Assembly: GCF_016599145.1 (NCBI RefSeq)
Contig: NZ_JAENKO010000012.1
Coordinates: forward strand, 18,664-82,663
DNA from: Tomitella cavernea
Lineage (GTDB): Bacteria; Actinomycetota; Actinomycetes; Mycobacteriales; Mycobacteriaceae
Direction: 5' to 3'
Length of the DNA stretch: 64,000 bases
Positions 25,591 to 39,359 of the stretch are shown here, one piece after another. The position numbers and the translations under genes are program-made. Below the pieces are notes generated by a model, which saw nothing but the letters and a program-made list of their open reading frames with translations, did not search any database and was not told where the DNA came from. Position 1 is the first letter of the stretch, and each line of letters begins with the position of its first letter.

Positions 25591-28086
25591 CTACAACCCC
25601 AGCATCTCCCGCAGCCGGGCCGGGCTCATCCCGCCGGGTCCGGTGGCCTCCGGGAACGAGTCGAGCAGCCGGATCACGTCGTCGCGGGTGGTGGGATCCT
25701 CGGCCGCCTCGCGCGGGGTGCGCCCCTGAAGTGCCGGAATGGACTCGTCTGCCCACTTGCGTTCGTAGTCGCGCACGAATTCCTCAAGCGCCTCCGCCGC
25801 AGCGGGATCCAGCTCCGGCGCGGGCAACGCCGCCGCACCGTCCGACTCCGCCCGGTCCATCAGCTCGGCGGCGCTGCTGCGCGACTCGTCGACCAGCTCG
25901 GCGCCCGGAGCGATGGAGAGCAGGTGCTCGGTCATCGCCTCGTAGCGCTCCTCGCTCATCGCGTCGACGGTCAGCGCCAGCTCGTCGTCCTCCGCGGGGA
26001 TCTGCGCAATCGTGCCGAGGACGCGCGTCCCGTCCAGCCAGGTCCACTCGTCACCGTCGCGTTTTCCGTAGCGGCGGCTGAGCTTGCGGGCCACGCCGGT
26101 CGCGTCGGGGATGACGAACGTCCCCGTACAGATCACCATCTCCTCACCGGTGGCGGTGCGCATCTGCAGCGGGGCGTAGCGGCGGCTGAGCAACTCGATG
26201 AGCCCGAACGGGTCGACCGGCTCGTCGAGGATGTCGATGAGCTCGCCGCGCAGCACCGGGTCGATCGTCTCGATGCCGCCGTAGATGACGTTCTCGTCGC
26301 CCTCGGGGACGACGCGGACACAGAGGAACTCGCCGGTGCCGATCTCCCGCGACCCCGTCCGTTCCGTCACCTCCACCCGGTCGCCGGCGCGCGCGTCACG
26401 GAGCGTGAAGCCATCGCCGGGGCGCGATTCGAGCACCTCGTACACCGACCGTTCGACCAGCATCCACTGCGCCGCGAGCATCTTGTCTTCGTCGGTCAGC
26501 AGCGGCCCGCAGTAGTCGAGGAACGCCTCCAGCAGCCGGCCCTCGATCAGGGCGACGTCGGCGGCCAGCGGATCGTCGGCCAACTGGGGCACGACGTCCT
26601 CCGCCACGTATGTCGCTCGCGCCTCGTCGAGCGCGTCGATGACGATCCCGAACTGGCTCATCCGGGCGAAGGCGAAGGCCTTGGTCTGCAGCAGCTGATT
26701 CCGCAGCTTGGGGCTCACGCGCGGCGTGCCGCGGTGGCACTTCTTGTACTTGCGGCCGGAACCGCACCAGCACGGGTCATTGCGCCCTGGCTCCGGACCG
26801 GCTTGCGAGAGAGTGTCCTGGAGGAACGGGATGAGCGGGTTCTCGTCGGGATCGGGAAGCCGACGGAGGTAGGAGAGCGCCCGCTCGTAGTCGGACCGGA
26901 TCAGCGCGAACGCGAAGAGATCGTGCACGCTCAGCAGCCAGGTCTTGTCGGCTGCGTGAGCTTCGCGCAGCAGTGATTCGGCGCCGCCCACGTCCTTGAG
27001 CCGCAACGCCGCGGTAGAGGCCAGATACAGGGCAGCGGGACGGGCGCAGGTGGGGGCGAAACGGGCCACCAGCTCGCTGGTCTCACGCAGCCCGGCGTAC
27101 AGGCGGACCGCAGCGGCGGGAAGGGCGCCGTACTCCCGGTCGGCGTCGGGATCGCCCTCCTCGGCCGCCGCGTGCTGCACCGACTGGTCGATCATCGCGA
27201 GCAGGTCGATGACCTCGTCGTAGTCGTCGAGGCCATCGAAGGCCTGCGGGTTGCGCACCAGCGCCGCGCGGACCGCCTCTTCCCGTTCCGCCGAAGCCAT
27301 CCGGGAGAACATGAGCATCCGCAGCCCCACCCCGCCATCCGGGCCCTCGCCGGCGAGCATGCTCTCACGCAACTCGCGGCGGGAAGTCTCGAGGTCCGCA
27401 TGCGAGCGGGCGAGATGCCCGTTGTCCAGTACGTATCCCGCCTTCTCGACCAGCTCGGACACGGGCAGCGTGGGCGTGCACAGCAGCCCGTGGTCCCACG
27501 TCTCCTGGTGCAGGATGTCGTCGACGTACACCGACTCGCCGGGCGCGACGGCCGCGTCGAAGACCGGGCGCAGATCCACCTCCACCGGCGTCGGCACCGG
27601 TTCCACCGACACCGCGCCGTCCTCGGCGATGCGCACGCCGATCAGGGCCCCGGGGCGGTATCCGGCGAGCGTCCCCGGCGCGAGGACCAGCCCGGCGTCG
27701 ATCGACTCGGCGAGCTCCTCCGCGCCGCGCTCCTCGAACACCGCAAGGTCGCCGAGCATCGGCAGGTCCACGGGGGCGCTTGGCCGCAGGATCGTGAGCA
27801 TCGCCAAGTCCGGTGCGTCCGCGAGAATGTCGGCGTCGATCTCGGCGGCGGTCACGCGCCGGGTGACGACCATGCTGTCGGCGATCCGGTCCATCACGAC
27901 GGTGCGGCCGTCCGTGAACTCGACGACGTACGGCTGCGGCGGGTCGTGAACGAAGGCCTGCGCGTCGGACCGCCGCCAGCCTGCACCGACGAGCAGCTCG
28001 GTCCACTCTGCGCCGGTGATGGGCTCGTGTTCGCGGAGCAGGTCGATCGCGTCGTCCGAGTCCGGGTCGCTCTGGTAATCCGTCAC
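25591..28086 (-). CDS. Large SEC-C zinc-motif protein of the defence island
   Basis: An 831-residue cytoplasmic protein. The only recognisable motif is a SEC-C zinc-binding segment, GRNDPCWCGSGRKYKKCHRG, at about residues 430-450, the same type that SecA uses to bind SecB. The N-terminal 430 residues are partly TPR-like helices (LYLASTAALRLKDVGGAESLLREA and following) after an acidic beta-rich part. The C-terminal half is acidic and not recognised. It diverges from the methylase, and the palindromic operator at 28172 lies between them, so both may be under the same control. SEC-C proteins occur repeatedly beside defence genes, but no activity can be assigned. Confidence 0.75.
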   Translation of the reverse strand: MTDYQSDPDSDDAIDLLREHEPITGAEWTELLVGAGWRRSDAQAFVHDPPQPYVVEFTDGRTVVMDRIADSMVVTRRVTAAEIDADILADAPDLAMLTILRPSAPVDLPMLGDLAVFEERGAEELAESIDAGLVLAPGTLAGYRPGALIGVRIAEDGAVSVEPVPTPVEVDLRPVFDAAVAPGESVYVDDILHQETWDHGLLCTPTLPVSELVEKAGYVLDNGHLARSHADLETSRRELRESMLAGEGPDGGVGLRMLMFSRMASAEREEAVRAALVRNPQAFDGLDDYDEVIDLLAMIDQSVQHAAAEEGDPDADREYGALPAAAVRLYAGLRETSELVARFAPTCARPAALYLASTAALRLKDVGGAESLLREAHAADKTWLLSVHDLFAFALIRSDYERALSYLRRLPDPDENPLIPFLQDTLSQAGPEPGRNDPCWCGSGRKYKKCHRGTPRVSPKLRNQLLQTKAFAFARMSQFGIVIDALDEARATYVAEDVVPQLADDPLAADVALIEGRLLEAFLDYCGPLLTDEDKMLAAQWMLVERSVYEVLESRPGDGFTLRDARAGDRVEVTERTGSREIGTGEFLCVRVVPEGDENVIYGGIETIDPVLRGELIDILDEPVDPFGLIELLSRRYAPLQMRTATGEEMVICTGTFVIPDATGVARKLSRRYGKRDGDEWTWLDGTRVLGTIAQIPAEDDELALTVDAMSEERYEAMTEHLLSIAPGAELVDESRSSAAELMDRAESDGAAALPAPELDPAAAEALEEFVRDYERKWADESIPALQGRTPREAAEDPTTRDDVIRLLDSFPEATGPGGMSPARLREMLGL

Positions 28087-28171
28087 GCCGCGACGGTACC
28101 GGGCGGGCGCGGCGGGAGGCGAACATGCGCCTTCGCGTCCCCACCCGCCGGCCAGGCCTTAAGGTTGTGCG

Positions 28172-28185
28172 CATAACGCGTTGTG
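28172..28185. promoter_or_regulatory. Island operator palindrome, methylase upstream copy
   Basis: CATAACGCGTTGTG matches the palindromic consensus CACAACGCGTTGTG at 13 of 14 positions. It lies 46 bases before the methylase start and 85 bases before the divergent SEC-C gene. Confidence 0.65.
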
Positions 28186-28231
28186 TATTCCGTCAACGCG
28201 CAGCCCCGCATGTCCAAGGAGCCGCACAGTC

Positions 28232-31015
28232 ATGTCCAGCGATGCACAACGCGTTGTCCCCAAGCGCAAGCTGATCGAGGTGGCGCTGCCGCTGGAGAAG
28301 ATCAACGAGGCGTCGGCGCGGGAGAAGTCGATCCGCCACGGGCATCCGTCGACGCTGCACCTGTGGTGGTCGCGCAAGCCGCTAGCCACCGCCCGGGCGG
28401 TGCTGTTCGCGCAGCTGGTGGACGACCCGTCGTCGCACCCCGACCGCTTCCCCACCGAGGAGGCCGTCGCTGCGGAGCGCCGGAGGCTACACGAGCTGAT
28501 CGAGCAGCTGGTGCTGTGGGAGAACTCGAACAACGAGGACCTGCTGCGGCGGGCGCACCAGGAGATCCTCGACTCCACCGACGGCAACCCGCCGCCGATC
28601 CTCGACCCCTTCGCCGGCGGCGGTTCGATCCCCCTCGAGGCACAGCGACTGGGGCTCGAGGCGCACGCATCCGACCTCAACCCGGTGGCGGTGCTCATCA
28701 ACAAGGCGCTGATCGAGATCCCACCGAAGTTCGCCGGCCGCAAGCCGGTGTTCCCGGGCGCCGCGGACGAGCAGTTCTCCACCTGGCCGCGAACGACCGG
28801 GCTCGCCGAGGACGTGCGCCGTTACGGGCAGTGGATGCGTGACGAGGCGGAGAAGCGCATCGGGCACCTCTACCCCAAGGCCAGGCTCGACGACGGCACC
28901 GAGGCGACAGTGATCGCGTGGATCTGGGCGCGCACTGTCACCTGCCCCAACCCTGCGTGCGGGATCTCGATGCCGCTGACCAGCAAGTGGTGGCTAGGCA
29001 AGAAGAAGGGCAAGGAGGCGTACGTCGTGCCCTCAGTGGTCAACGGAAAGGTGACGTTCTCGATCGGGCATGACCCGACGCTCGCGCCGACGAAGGAGAA
29101 CGACGGGACGGTCAACCGCCAGGGTGCCACGTGCATTGGATGCGGGACCCCGGTGGAGTTCAAGTACATCCGCGCCGAGGGGCGGGCCGGACGGATGGGC
29201 GCGCAGCTCATGGCGACGGTCGCCGCGGGCAAGCGGACCCGGATCTACCTGGCGCCGACGCCGGAGCACGAGGCTGCAGCGGAGGTGCCGCGGCCGAGCG
29301 ATGCGCCCCCAGGGTCGATCTTCAACAACCCACGGAACTTCAACACCATCATCTACGGGATGACGGAGTTCTCCGATCTGTTCACCGCGCGCCAACTCAC
29401 CGCGCTCACCACGTTCAGCGACCTCGTCGGCGAGGCCCGCGAACACGTGCTCGCCGACGCCCTCAGCGCCGGCCTGCCCGAGGGCGACCGGCTCGAGAAC
29501 GGCGGCGACGGCGCCACGGCATATGCGGATGCCGTGGCGACTTACCTCGGTTTGGTCGTCAGCAAGTGCACGAACCTGTCCTCATCAATTACAAGCTGGA
29601 TGAGTGATCGAGGGGCGTTCCGCGAAGTGTTCGCGCGCCAAGCAATTCCGATGATCTGGGATATAGCTGAGTCTTTCATTCTCGGAAACACGGGAGGCTC
29701 CTGGCTGACGACCCTTGACAAGGCCGCCCAGGTTGTCGAGGTGCTTCCCACCGGTCGCGGCTCTGCCCAACAAGCGAGCGCCCAGAGCGATCTCGCGACC
29801 CCAATGCTGGTTTCCACTGATCCGCCCTACTACGACAACATTGGGTATTCAGATCTTTCGGACTTCTTTTACGTTTGGCTCCGACGATCACTCCGGCCCA
29901 TACACCCCCATCTGCTAAGCACCATGCTCGTCCCAAAATCCGAAGAACTTGTAGCGAACCCCTATCGCCACAACGGTAAAGAACGCGCCCACCAGTTCTT
30001 CGAGGATGGTTTCCGTGATATCTTCCGCCGTGCTCGCGAGTTTGCTCTGACTGATTTTCCCATTACCGTCTACTATGCGGTCAAGCAGTCAGAATCCACT
30101 TCGGACGGCGAAGTTTCCACCGGTTGGGAAACTATTCTAGAAGGTATTGTTGGCACTGGGTGGGTTGTCACTGCCACGTGGCCTATGAGGACGGAAGGTT
30201 CAGGTCGACTCCTCGCGCGCGGCACTAACGCCCTCGCGTCTTCCATCGTCCTGTCCCTCCGCCCGCGACCCGAGAATGCGCCGTCGATCGACCGCCGCGG
30301 GTTCCTCGCCGTGCTCAAAGATGAGCTGCCCACCAAGCTCAAGGAACTCCAGCAGGGCGCCATCGCCCCGGTCGACCTGCCGCAGGCCGCGATCGGCCCG
30401 GGCATGGCGGTGTTTTCGCGCTATTCGGGCGTGCTCAACGACAACGGCACAAAGATGACGGTGCGCGCTGCACTCGCCCGTATCAACGAGATCCTCGACG
30501 AGGTGCAGACCGACCAGGAGGGGGACTTCGACTCGGAAACGAGATTCTCCATCGCCTGGTTCCGCCAGCACGGCTTCGACACGGGCGCCTTCGGCGACGC
30601 AGACAACCTCGCCCGCGCCCGCAACGCGTCCATTGAGCACCTCGACCGCTCCGGCATCCTCACCAGCCGCGCCGGCAAGGTCACGCTGCTCTCCCCCGCC
30701 GCGCTCGCCGACATCTACGAGGACAAAGTTTACGACCCGAGCGCGGACGAGCTCATCAGCGAGTGGGAAGTGGTCATGCACCTGACCCGCGCGCTCGCCG
30801 CCGACGGCATCCGCGGTGCGGGGGCACTCCTCGCGACCGTCCCCGACCACGTCGACCGCGACCTGTGCAAGGAGCTCGCCTTCCTCTTGTTCGCCATCGC
30901 GGACGACCGCAAGCGAAGCCAGGTGGCGCAGGAGTTCAACGCGCTCGGCACCGCATGGAACGACATCGTCACCGAAGCCAAGAACGGACCCGGTCAGCTG
31001 TCAATGGAGATGTAG
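28232..31015 (+). CDS. DUF1156-type DNA methyltransferase (Hma-type defence methylase)
   Basis: A 927-residue DNA amino-methyltransferase. The N-terminal DUF1156 block reads RKLIEVALPLEKINEASAREKSIRHGHPSTLHLWWSRKP. Motif I is DPFAGGGSIPLEAQRLG from residue 125. The catalytic motif IV, DPPYYDN, starts at residue 530, far downstream, with a zinc-like cysteine segment (CPNPACG, CIGCG) in between. DPPY fits N6-adenine or N4-cytosine methylation. The start at 28232 follows AAGGAG. It would mark host DNA so that the helicase and ATPase act on unmodified phage DNA. From about 29540 to 30240 the codon use becomes clearly less GC-biased than on either side, suggesting a recombined segment. Confidence 0.92.
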   Translation: MSSDAQRVVPKRKLIEVALPLEKINEASAREKSIRHGHPSTLHLWWSRKPLATARAVLFAQLVDDPSSHPDRFPTEEAVAAERRRLHELIEQLVLWENSNNEDLLRRAHQEILDSTDGNPPPILDPFAGGGSIPLEAQRLGLEAHASDLNPVAVLINKALIEIPPKFAGRKPVFPGAADEQFSTWPRTTGLAEDVRRYGQWMRDEAEKRIGHLYPKARLDDGTEATVIAWIWARTVTCPNPACGISMPLTSKWWLGKKKGKEAYVVPSVVNGKVTFSIGHDPTLAPTKENDGTVNRQGATCIGCGTPVEFKYIRAEGRAGRMGAQLMATVAAGKRTRIYLAPTPEHEAAAEVPRPSDAPPGSIFNNPRNFNTIIYGMTEFSDLFTARQLTALTTFSDLVGEAREHVLADALSAGLPEGDRLENGGDGATAYADAVATYLGLVVSKCTNLSSSITSWMSDRGAFREVFARQAIPMIWDIAESFILGNTGGSWLTTLDKAAQVVEVLPTGRGSAQQASAQSDLATPMLVSTDPPYYDNIGYSDLSDFFYVWLRRSLRPIHPHLLSTMLVPKSEELVANPYRHNGKERAHQFFEDGFRDIFRRAREFALTDFPITVYYAVKQSESTSDGEVSTGWETILEGIVGTGWVVTATWPMRTEGSGRLLARGTNALASSIVLSLRPRPENAPSIDRRGFLAVLKDELPTKLKELQQGAIAPVDLPQAAIGPGMAVFSRYSGVLNDNGTKMTVRAALARINEILDEVQTDQEGDFDSETRFSIAWFRQHGFDTGAFGDADNLARARNASIEHLDRSGILTSRAGKVTLLSPAALADIYEDKVYDPSADELISEWEVVMHLTRALAADGIRGAGALLATVPDHVDRDLCKELAFLLFAIADDRKRSQVAQEFNALGTAWNDIVTEAKNGPGQLSMEM
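28245..28258. promoter_or_regulatory. Island operator palindrome inside the methylase start
   Basis: CACAACGCGTTGTC matches the consensus at 13 of 14 positions. It covers codons 5-10 of the methylase (Ala-Gln-Arg-Val-Val). Together with the copy 59 bp upstream it could form a two-site, loop or roadblock arrangement. Confidence 0.55.
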
Positions 31016-31039
31016 CGGCCGCCCCTACGCGCCGTGAGC

Positions 31040-31088
31040 GTATGCGGAACCCGCCGGATCTCCGCCGATTCCGGCGGTTTCCGCATAC
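31040..31088 (+). terminator. Large hairpin behind the methylase
   Basis: Arms of 19 bases (31040-31058 and 31070-31088) pair at 18 positions around an 11-base loop, 25 bases past the methylase stop. There is no T tract. It most likely terminates the methylase transcript. Confidence 0.6.
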
Positions 31089-31609
31089 ACAAGGCGGATC
31101 GGCCGGTAGAAAGCGGGCCGCGCCACCGCCGGGCACACTTCCCGGCTACGCCTCGTCATCTCGCTTCGACGTGCGGGACCTTCGGGATCCAGAGCGCCTG
31201 GACGGTTGTTTAGATCTGGCCAGAGTGGATGATCGCCCGCACCCCATCTGGCTCCCGCACTTGCGGACAGCCTTCCTTCTCAACACTCGCGCCAGCTGCG
31301 ACCTCTGCACAGTCCGCGCGACGATATCGCGGTCGCGGCTCCGACCCCAGGACCCGGACCGCCCGGCACCGCACACCCCGCACCGCCAGCGCGACCGGCT
31401 CTGCCCGCCGGCTGCCCCCGCAGACCTCCCAAGTTCTCAGCCCCCGAAGTGACCTGAACCCCGGTCGCCGACAAGAGAAAAGTTGTCGGTGGGCATTCCT
31501 ACTCTGTTTTCAATGCACTAAGAGGCGCCGGTGGACCTCACCGCGAGTCGTCGAGACACGCGCGGCACGCCCACCCCGCAGCGCCTCCACTCGGAAATGG
31601 AGAATCGAC
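31089..31609. other. Gene-poor stretch between methylase and Ltp-type gene
   Basis: No convincing gene is seen in 521 bp. Open frames on both strands lack ribosome binding sites and known motifs. A short hairpin, CCGACAA (31468-31474) with TTGTCGG (31483-31489), lies about 120 bases before the next gene, and AT-richer sequence between 31490 and 31520 may hold its promoter. Confidence 0.4.
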
Positions 31610-32164
31610 ATGGAAACCGAACAGAAGCGCCCCTGGTACACGAAGAAGCTCTGGTGGGTCGTCGGCGGCATTTTCATCGTGATCGTCATCGGCGCTGCGA
31701 TCGGCGGATCGAACTCGAGCGAATCCACACAGGCGTCGTCCGCGAAGCAAACCACGCAGTTCCACATCACCGAGGCGTCACCCGCTACGGCCGCTCCCGC
31801 GCAGCCCACGACGCAGTCGCCCGCGCCGGCTCCAGCGACCGCGCAGGCCACCACTGCTGCACCGGCGCCGGCCATGTCCCGCGCCAGGCAGAACGCCGTT
31901 AGGGCGGCGCGGAACTATCTCGGCTACACCGCGTTCTCCCGCAGCGGTCTCATCGAGCAACTCGAGTTCGAGGGGTACTCGACCGACGACGCCACCTTCG
32001 CCGTCGACGAGGTGGCCCCGGACTGGAACGAGCAGGCCGCCAAGTCCGCAGAACAGTACTTGGACTACACCTCGTTCTCCCGGCAGGGGCTCATTCAGCA
32101 GCTCGTCTTCGAGGGCTACACCCCGGAACAGGCGACGTACGGGGCGGACCAGGCCGGGCTCTGA
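31610..32164 (+). CDS. Ltp-family membrane protein with two tandem Ltp helix domains
   Basis: A 184-residue protein: a short cytoplasmic start with KRPWYTKKLWW, one membrane span (about residues 14-32), an Ala/Pro/Thr-rich stalk (about 40-88), and two repeats of about 45 residues. The repeats read ARNYLGYTAFSRSGLIEQLEFEGYS and AEQYLDYTSFSRQGLIQQLVFEGYT. These are the host-cell surface-exposed (Ltp) repeats; the founding Ltp, from phage TP-J34, blocks injection of DNA by superinfecting phage. There is no lipobox cysteine, so it is membrane-anchored rather than a lipoprotein. ATG 31610 follows GGAG. Many actinobacteria carry such repeats in proteins without proven exclusion, so the antiphage role is inferred from family and place. 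Confidence 0.8.
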   Translation: METEQKRPWYTKKLWWVVGGIFIVIVIGAAIGGSNSSESTQASSAKQTTQFHITEASPATAAPAQPTTQSPAPAPATAQATTAAPAPAMSRARQNAVRAARNYLGYTAFSRSGLIEQLEFEGYSTDDATFAVDEVAPDWNEQAAKSAEQYLDYTSFSRQGLIQQLVFEGYTPEQATYGADQAGL

Positions 32165-32533
32165 CCGGATCGTGAACCGCCTCGGACACCTGCCCTGGCT
32201 CCCCCGCACCCCACTCCTTCAGCATGTTGAAAGCCTGTTGAGCGTCTCTGTGGGTGACAACTGTCGGCGGTGGAGCCTGGGAGGTGTACGCAGTGAGAGC
32301 GAGTTCAGTCGACAGATCGGCCCGAACTCTTACCGCGGAGCACGCGGCCACACAGCGACGAAGATCTCGGGCACGGATCCTGAGTTCGACGCACCACCGT
32401 TAACGTCGCCATTGTCCGGTTCGGTGCAAGAATCCGAGGGCAGACCATCGCCGACGTGGGGACCGGCCATGACGCTACCCGGCACCCCAACCATTGCCCG
32501 ACGGCAGGCGACCACGTGATATCGGAGGCGAGG
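32165..32533. other. Intergenic stretch before the XRE-ImmA gene
   Basis: 369 bp without a supportable gene. A GTTAAC-containing stretch near 32400 is the only AT-rich point and may be part of the promoter of the following gene. No palindrome of the island operator type was found here. Confidence 0.35.
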
Positions 32534-33661
32534 ATGTCGATTTCACGATCGTCGAAGCGTCCTGAGGGCTTCCTCGATCCCGATCGCATCCGCATTGCTC
32601 GCACTCGACGCGGGTTGACCAAGGCGGATCTTGCACGTCTGCTCGCGGTGACGCCGAGGACCATCACCCGCTACGAGTCCGACGGTGCGCCCACCGCCAC
32701 GTCGGCGCACCTCGCGCAGGCGCTGGAGTTCGCCGAGAGCTATTTCACCTCGGCGGGTGCCCCCGAACTCGACGTCGCCCGGGTGAGTTTCCGTGCCGCA
32801 CGCCGTGCGACCGCTCGCAGCCGACACGCAGCCGTCGCCGCCGGGACGCTCGGCATCGAGATCGATCAGTGGATCAGCCGTCGGTACACGATGCCGACGG
32901 TCATGCTTCCCACGTACTCGGGTGAGGGCCCCACGCTGGCGGCCCGACTCCTGCGCGCCGAGTGGGCTCTGGGCACTCGGCCTCTGCCGAACGCAATCCA
33001 GCTGGCGGAGTCCCGCGGCGTGCGCGTGTACACGCTGGCGCCGATCGCCGAGGACGTCGACGCCTACTCCACATGGCACGGCGACACCCCATACATCTTC
33101 CTGTCTCGCAGACGCAGTCCGGAGCGGATGCGATTCGACGTCGCCCACGAGCTGGGCCACCTGGTCCTGCACGCGGCGGCAGGGTGCGACGACCAGTCTC
33201 ACGAGCGCGAGGCCGACGCCTTCGCCTCGGAGCTGTTGATCCCACGGGACTCCCTTCCTGAACACCTCAGAAAGGATCCGACCTGCGCCGAAATTCTCGA
33301 CGTGCGCAGCCGTTTCAAGATGTCCGCCATGGCTCTCGCCTTCGCGGCGCATAAGGCGGGGCGCATGACCGACTGGACCTACCGTCAGTTGTGCATCGAA
33401 CTGTCCGGCCGCGGCTACGGGAGCACCGAACACGGCGGTATGCCGGCGCACGAAATGTCACGGGTCTTTCCCCAGATTCTCGGGAGCGGACCGGGGAAAG
33501 TCACTGCACGCCAGATCGCCGCCGAACTCAGCCTGCCTGCCGAGGATGTCAGGAGTATGACCTTCGGCGTCGAGTTGCACACCGCGCACGAGCGCGCCGA
33601 CTCCCCCGCCTCCGCGTCTGCACCGAGTATCAGGACCCATCCGCATTTGAAGGTGGTGTGA
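32534..33661 (+). CDS. XRE regulator fused to ImmA/IrrE metallopeptidase domain
   Basis: A 375-residue protein. The N-terminal XRE helix-turn-helix is at about residues 15-60 (IRIARTRRGLTKADLARLLAVTPRTITRYES). The ImmA/IrrE domain has the zinc motif VAHELGHLVLH near residue 200, followed by the third-ligand segment EREADAFASELLIP. In phages and mobile elements ImmA cleaves a repressor to switch genes on; the fused form can sense a signal and cleave a partner or itself. The start at 32534 follows GGAGGCGAGG. It stands between the Ltp-type gene and the ATPase, and its target is not evident. The C-terminal 80 residues resemble no domain I know. Confidence 0.88.
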   Translation: MSISRSSKRPEGFLDPDRIRIARTRRGLTKADLARLLAVTPRTITRYESDGAPTATSAHLAQALEFAESYFTSAGAPELDVARVSFRAARRATARSRHAAVAAGTLGIEIDQWISRRYTMPTVMLPTYSGEGPTLAARLLRAEWALGTRPLPNAIQLAESRGVRVYTLAPIAEDVDAYSTWHGDTPYIFLSRRRSPERMRFDVAHELGHLVLHAAAGCDDQSHEREADAFASELLIPRDSLPEHLRKDPTCAEILDVRSRFKMSAMALAFAAHKAGRMTDWTYRQLCIELSGRGYGSTEHGGMPAHEMSRVFPQILGSGPGKVTARQIAAELSLPAEDVRSMTFGVELHTAHERADSPASASAPSIRTHPHLKVV

Positions 33662-33763
33662 CCGCTTCCACCGAGAATGCTGACTGCAGCCCCGGGGGCG
33701 CGCCTCCACGCTGATCCCGCCACGCCGGTGAATCCTGTCGCAGCTCCCGGCTAGGGTGCTATG

Positions 33764-33777
33764 CACAACACGTTGGC
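33764..33777. promoter_or_regulatory. Island operator palindrome, ATPase copy
   Basis: CACAACACGTTGGC matches the consensus CACAACGCGTTGTG at 11 of 14 positions and is preceded by TG, as in the helicase copy. It ends 50 bases before the ATPase start. Confidence 0.55.
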
Positions 33778-33827
33778 ATTCAATCAGTGCGCCGGCACAC
33801 GCGCATGCGGGAACAGGGGGCACACCC

Positions 33828-37226
<3,399 letters not shown>

Positions 37227-37228
37227 GC

Positions 37229-39103
<1,875 letters not shown>

Positions 39104-39359
39104 CCGAAGCGCACGTGCTGGGACCCGCGAGATCGGTACGCTCGGCGCATGAAAGGTGAAGCACGCAGCAACGAGTACTCGCTTCCAGACCGGTCAGTGT
39201 CCGGAAGCGGACTTCAATCAGAATTCGCAGGATCGGAAAGCAGCTTCAGAGAACTGGCGTACAAGCAGATCGCGGACCCGCGCACAACCGACGGGACGGA
39301 GTCCCCTACGTGCCGCACGCCCGCGGAATCACCGTCCCGGCCCGAAAGCACATAGCCTC

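Noticed and set aside
31146..31376. Arg-rich open frame on the minus strand in the gap behind the methylase
   Set aside because: Composition is that of a shadow frame and no ribosome binding site or family is visible; treated as non-coding.
39149..39355. Possible 68-residue gene behind protein A
   Set aside because: No ribosome binding site, no recognisable motif and an overlapping alternative frame; the 256-bp gap has otherwise nothing supportable.
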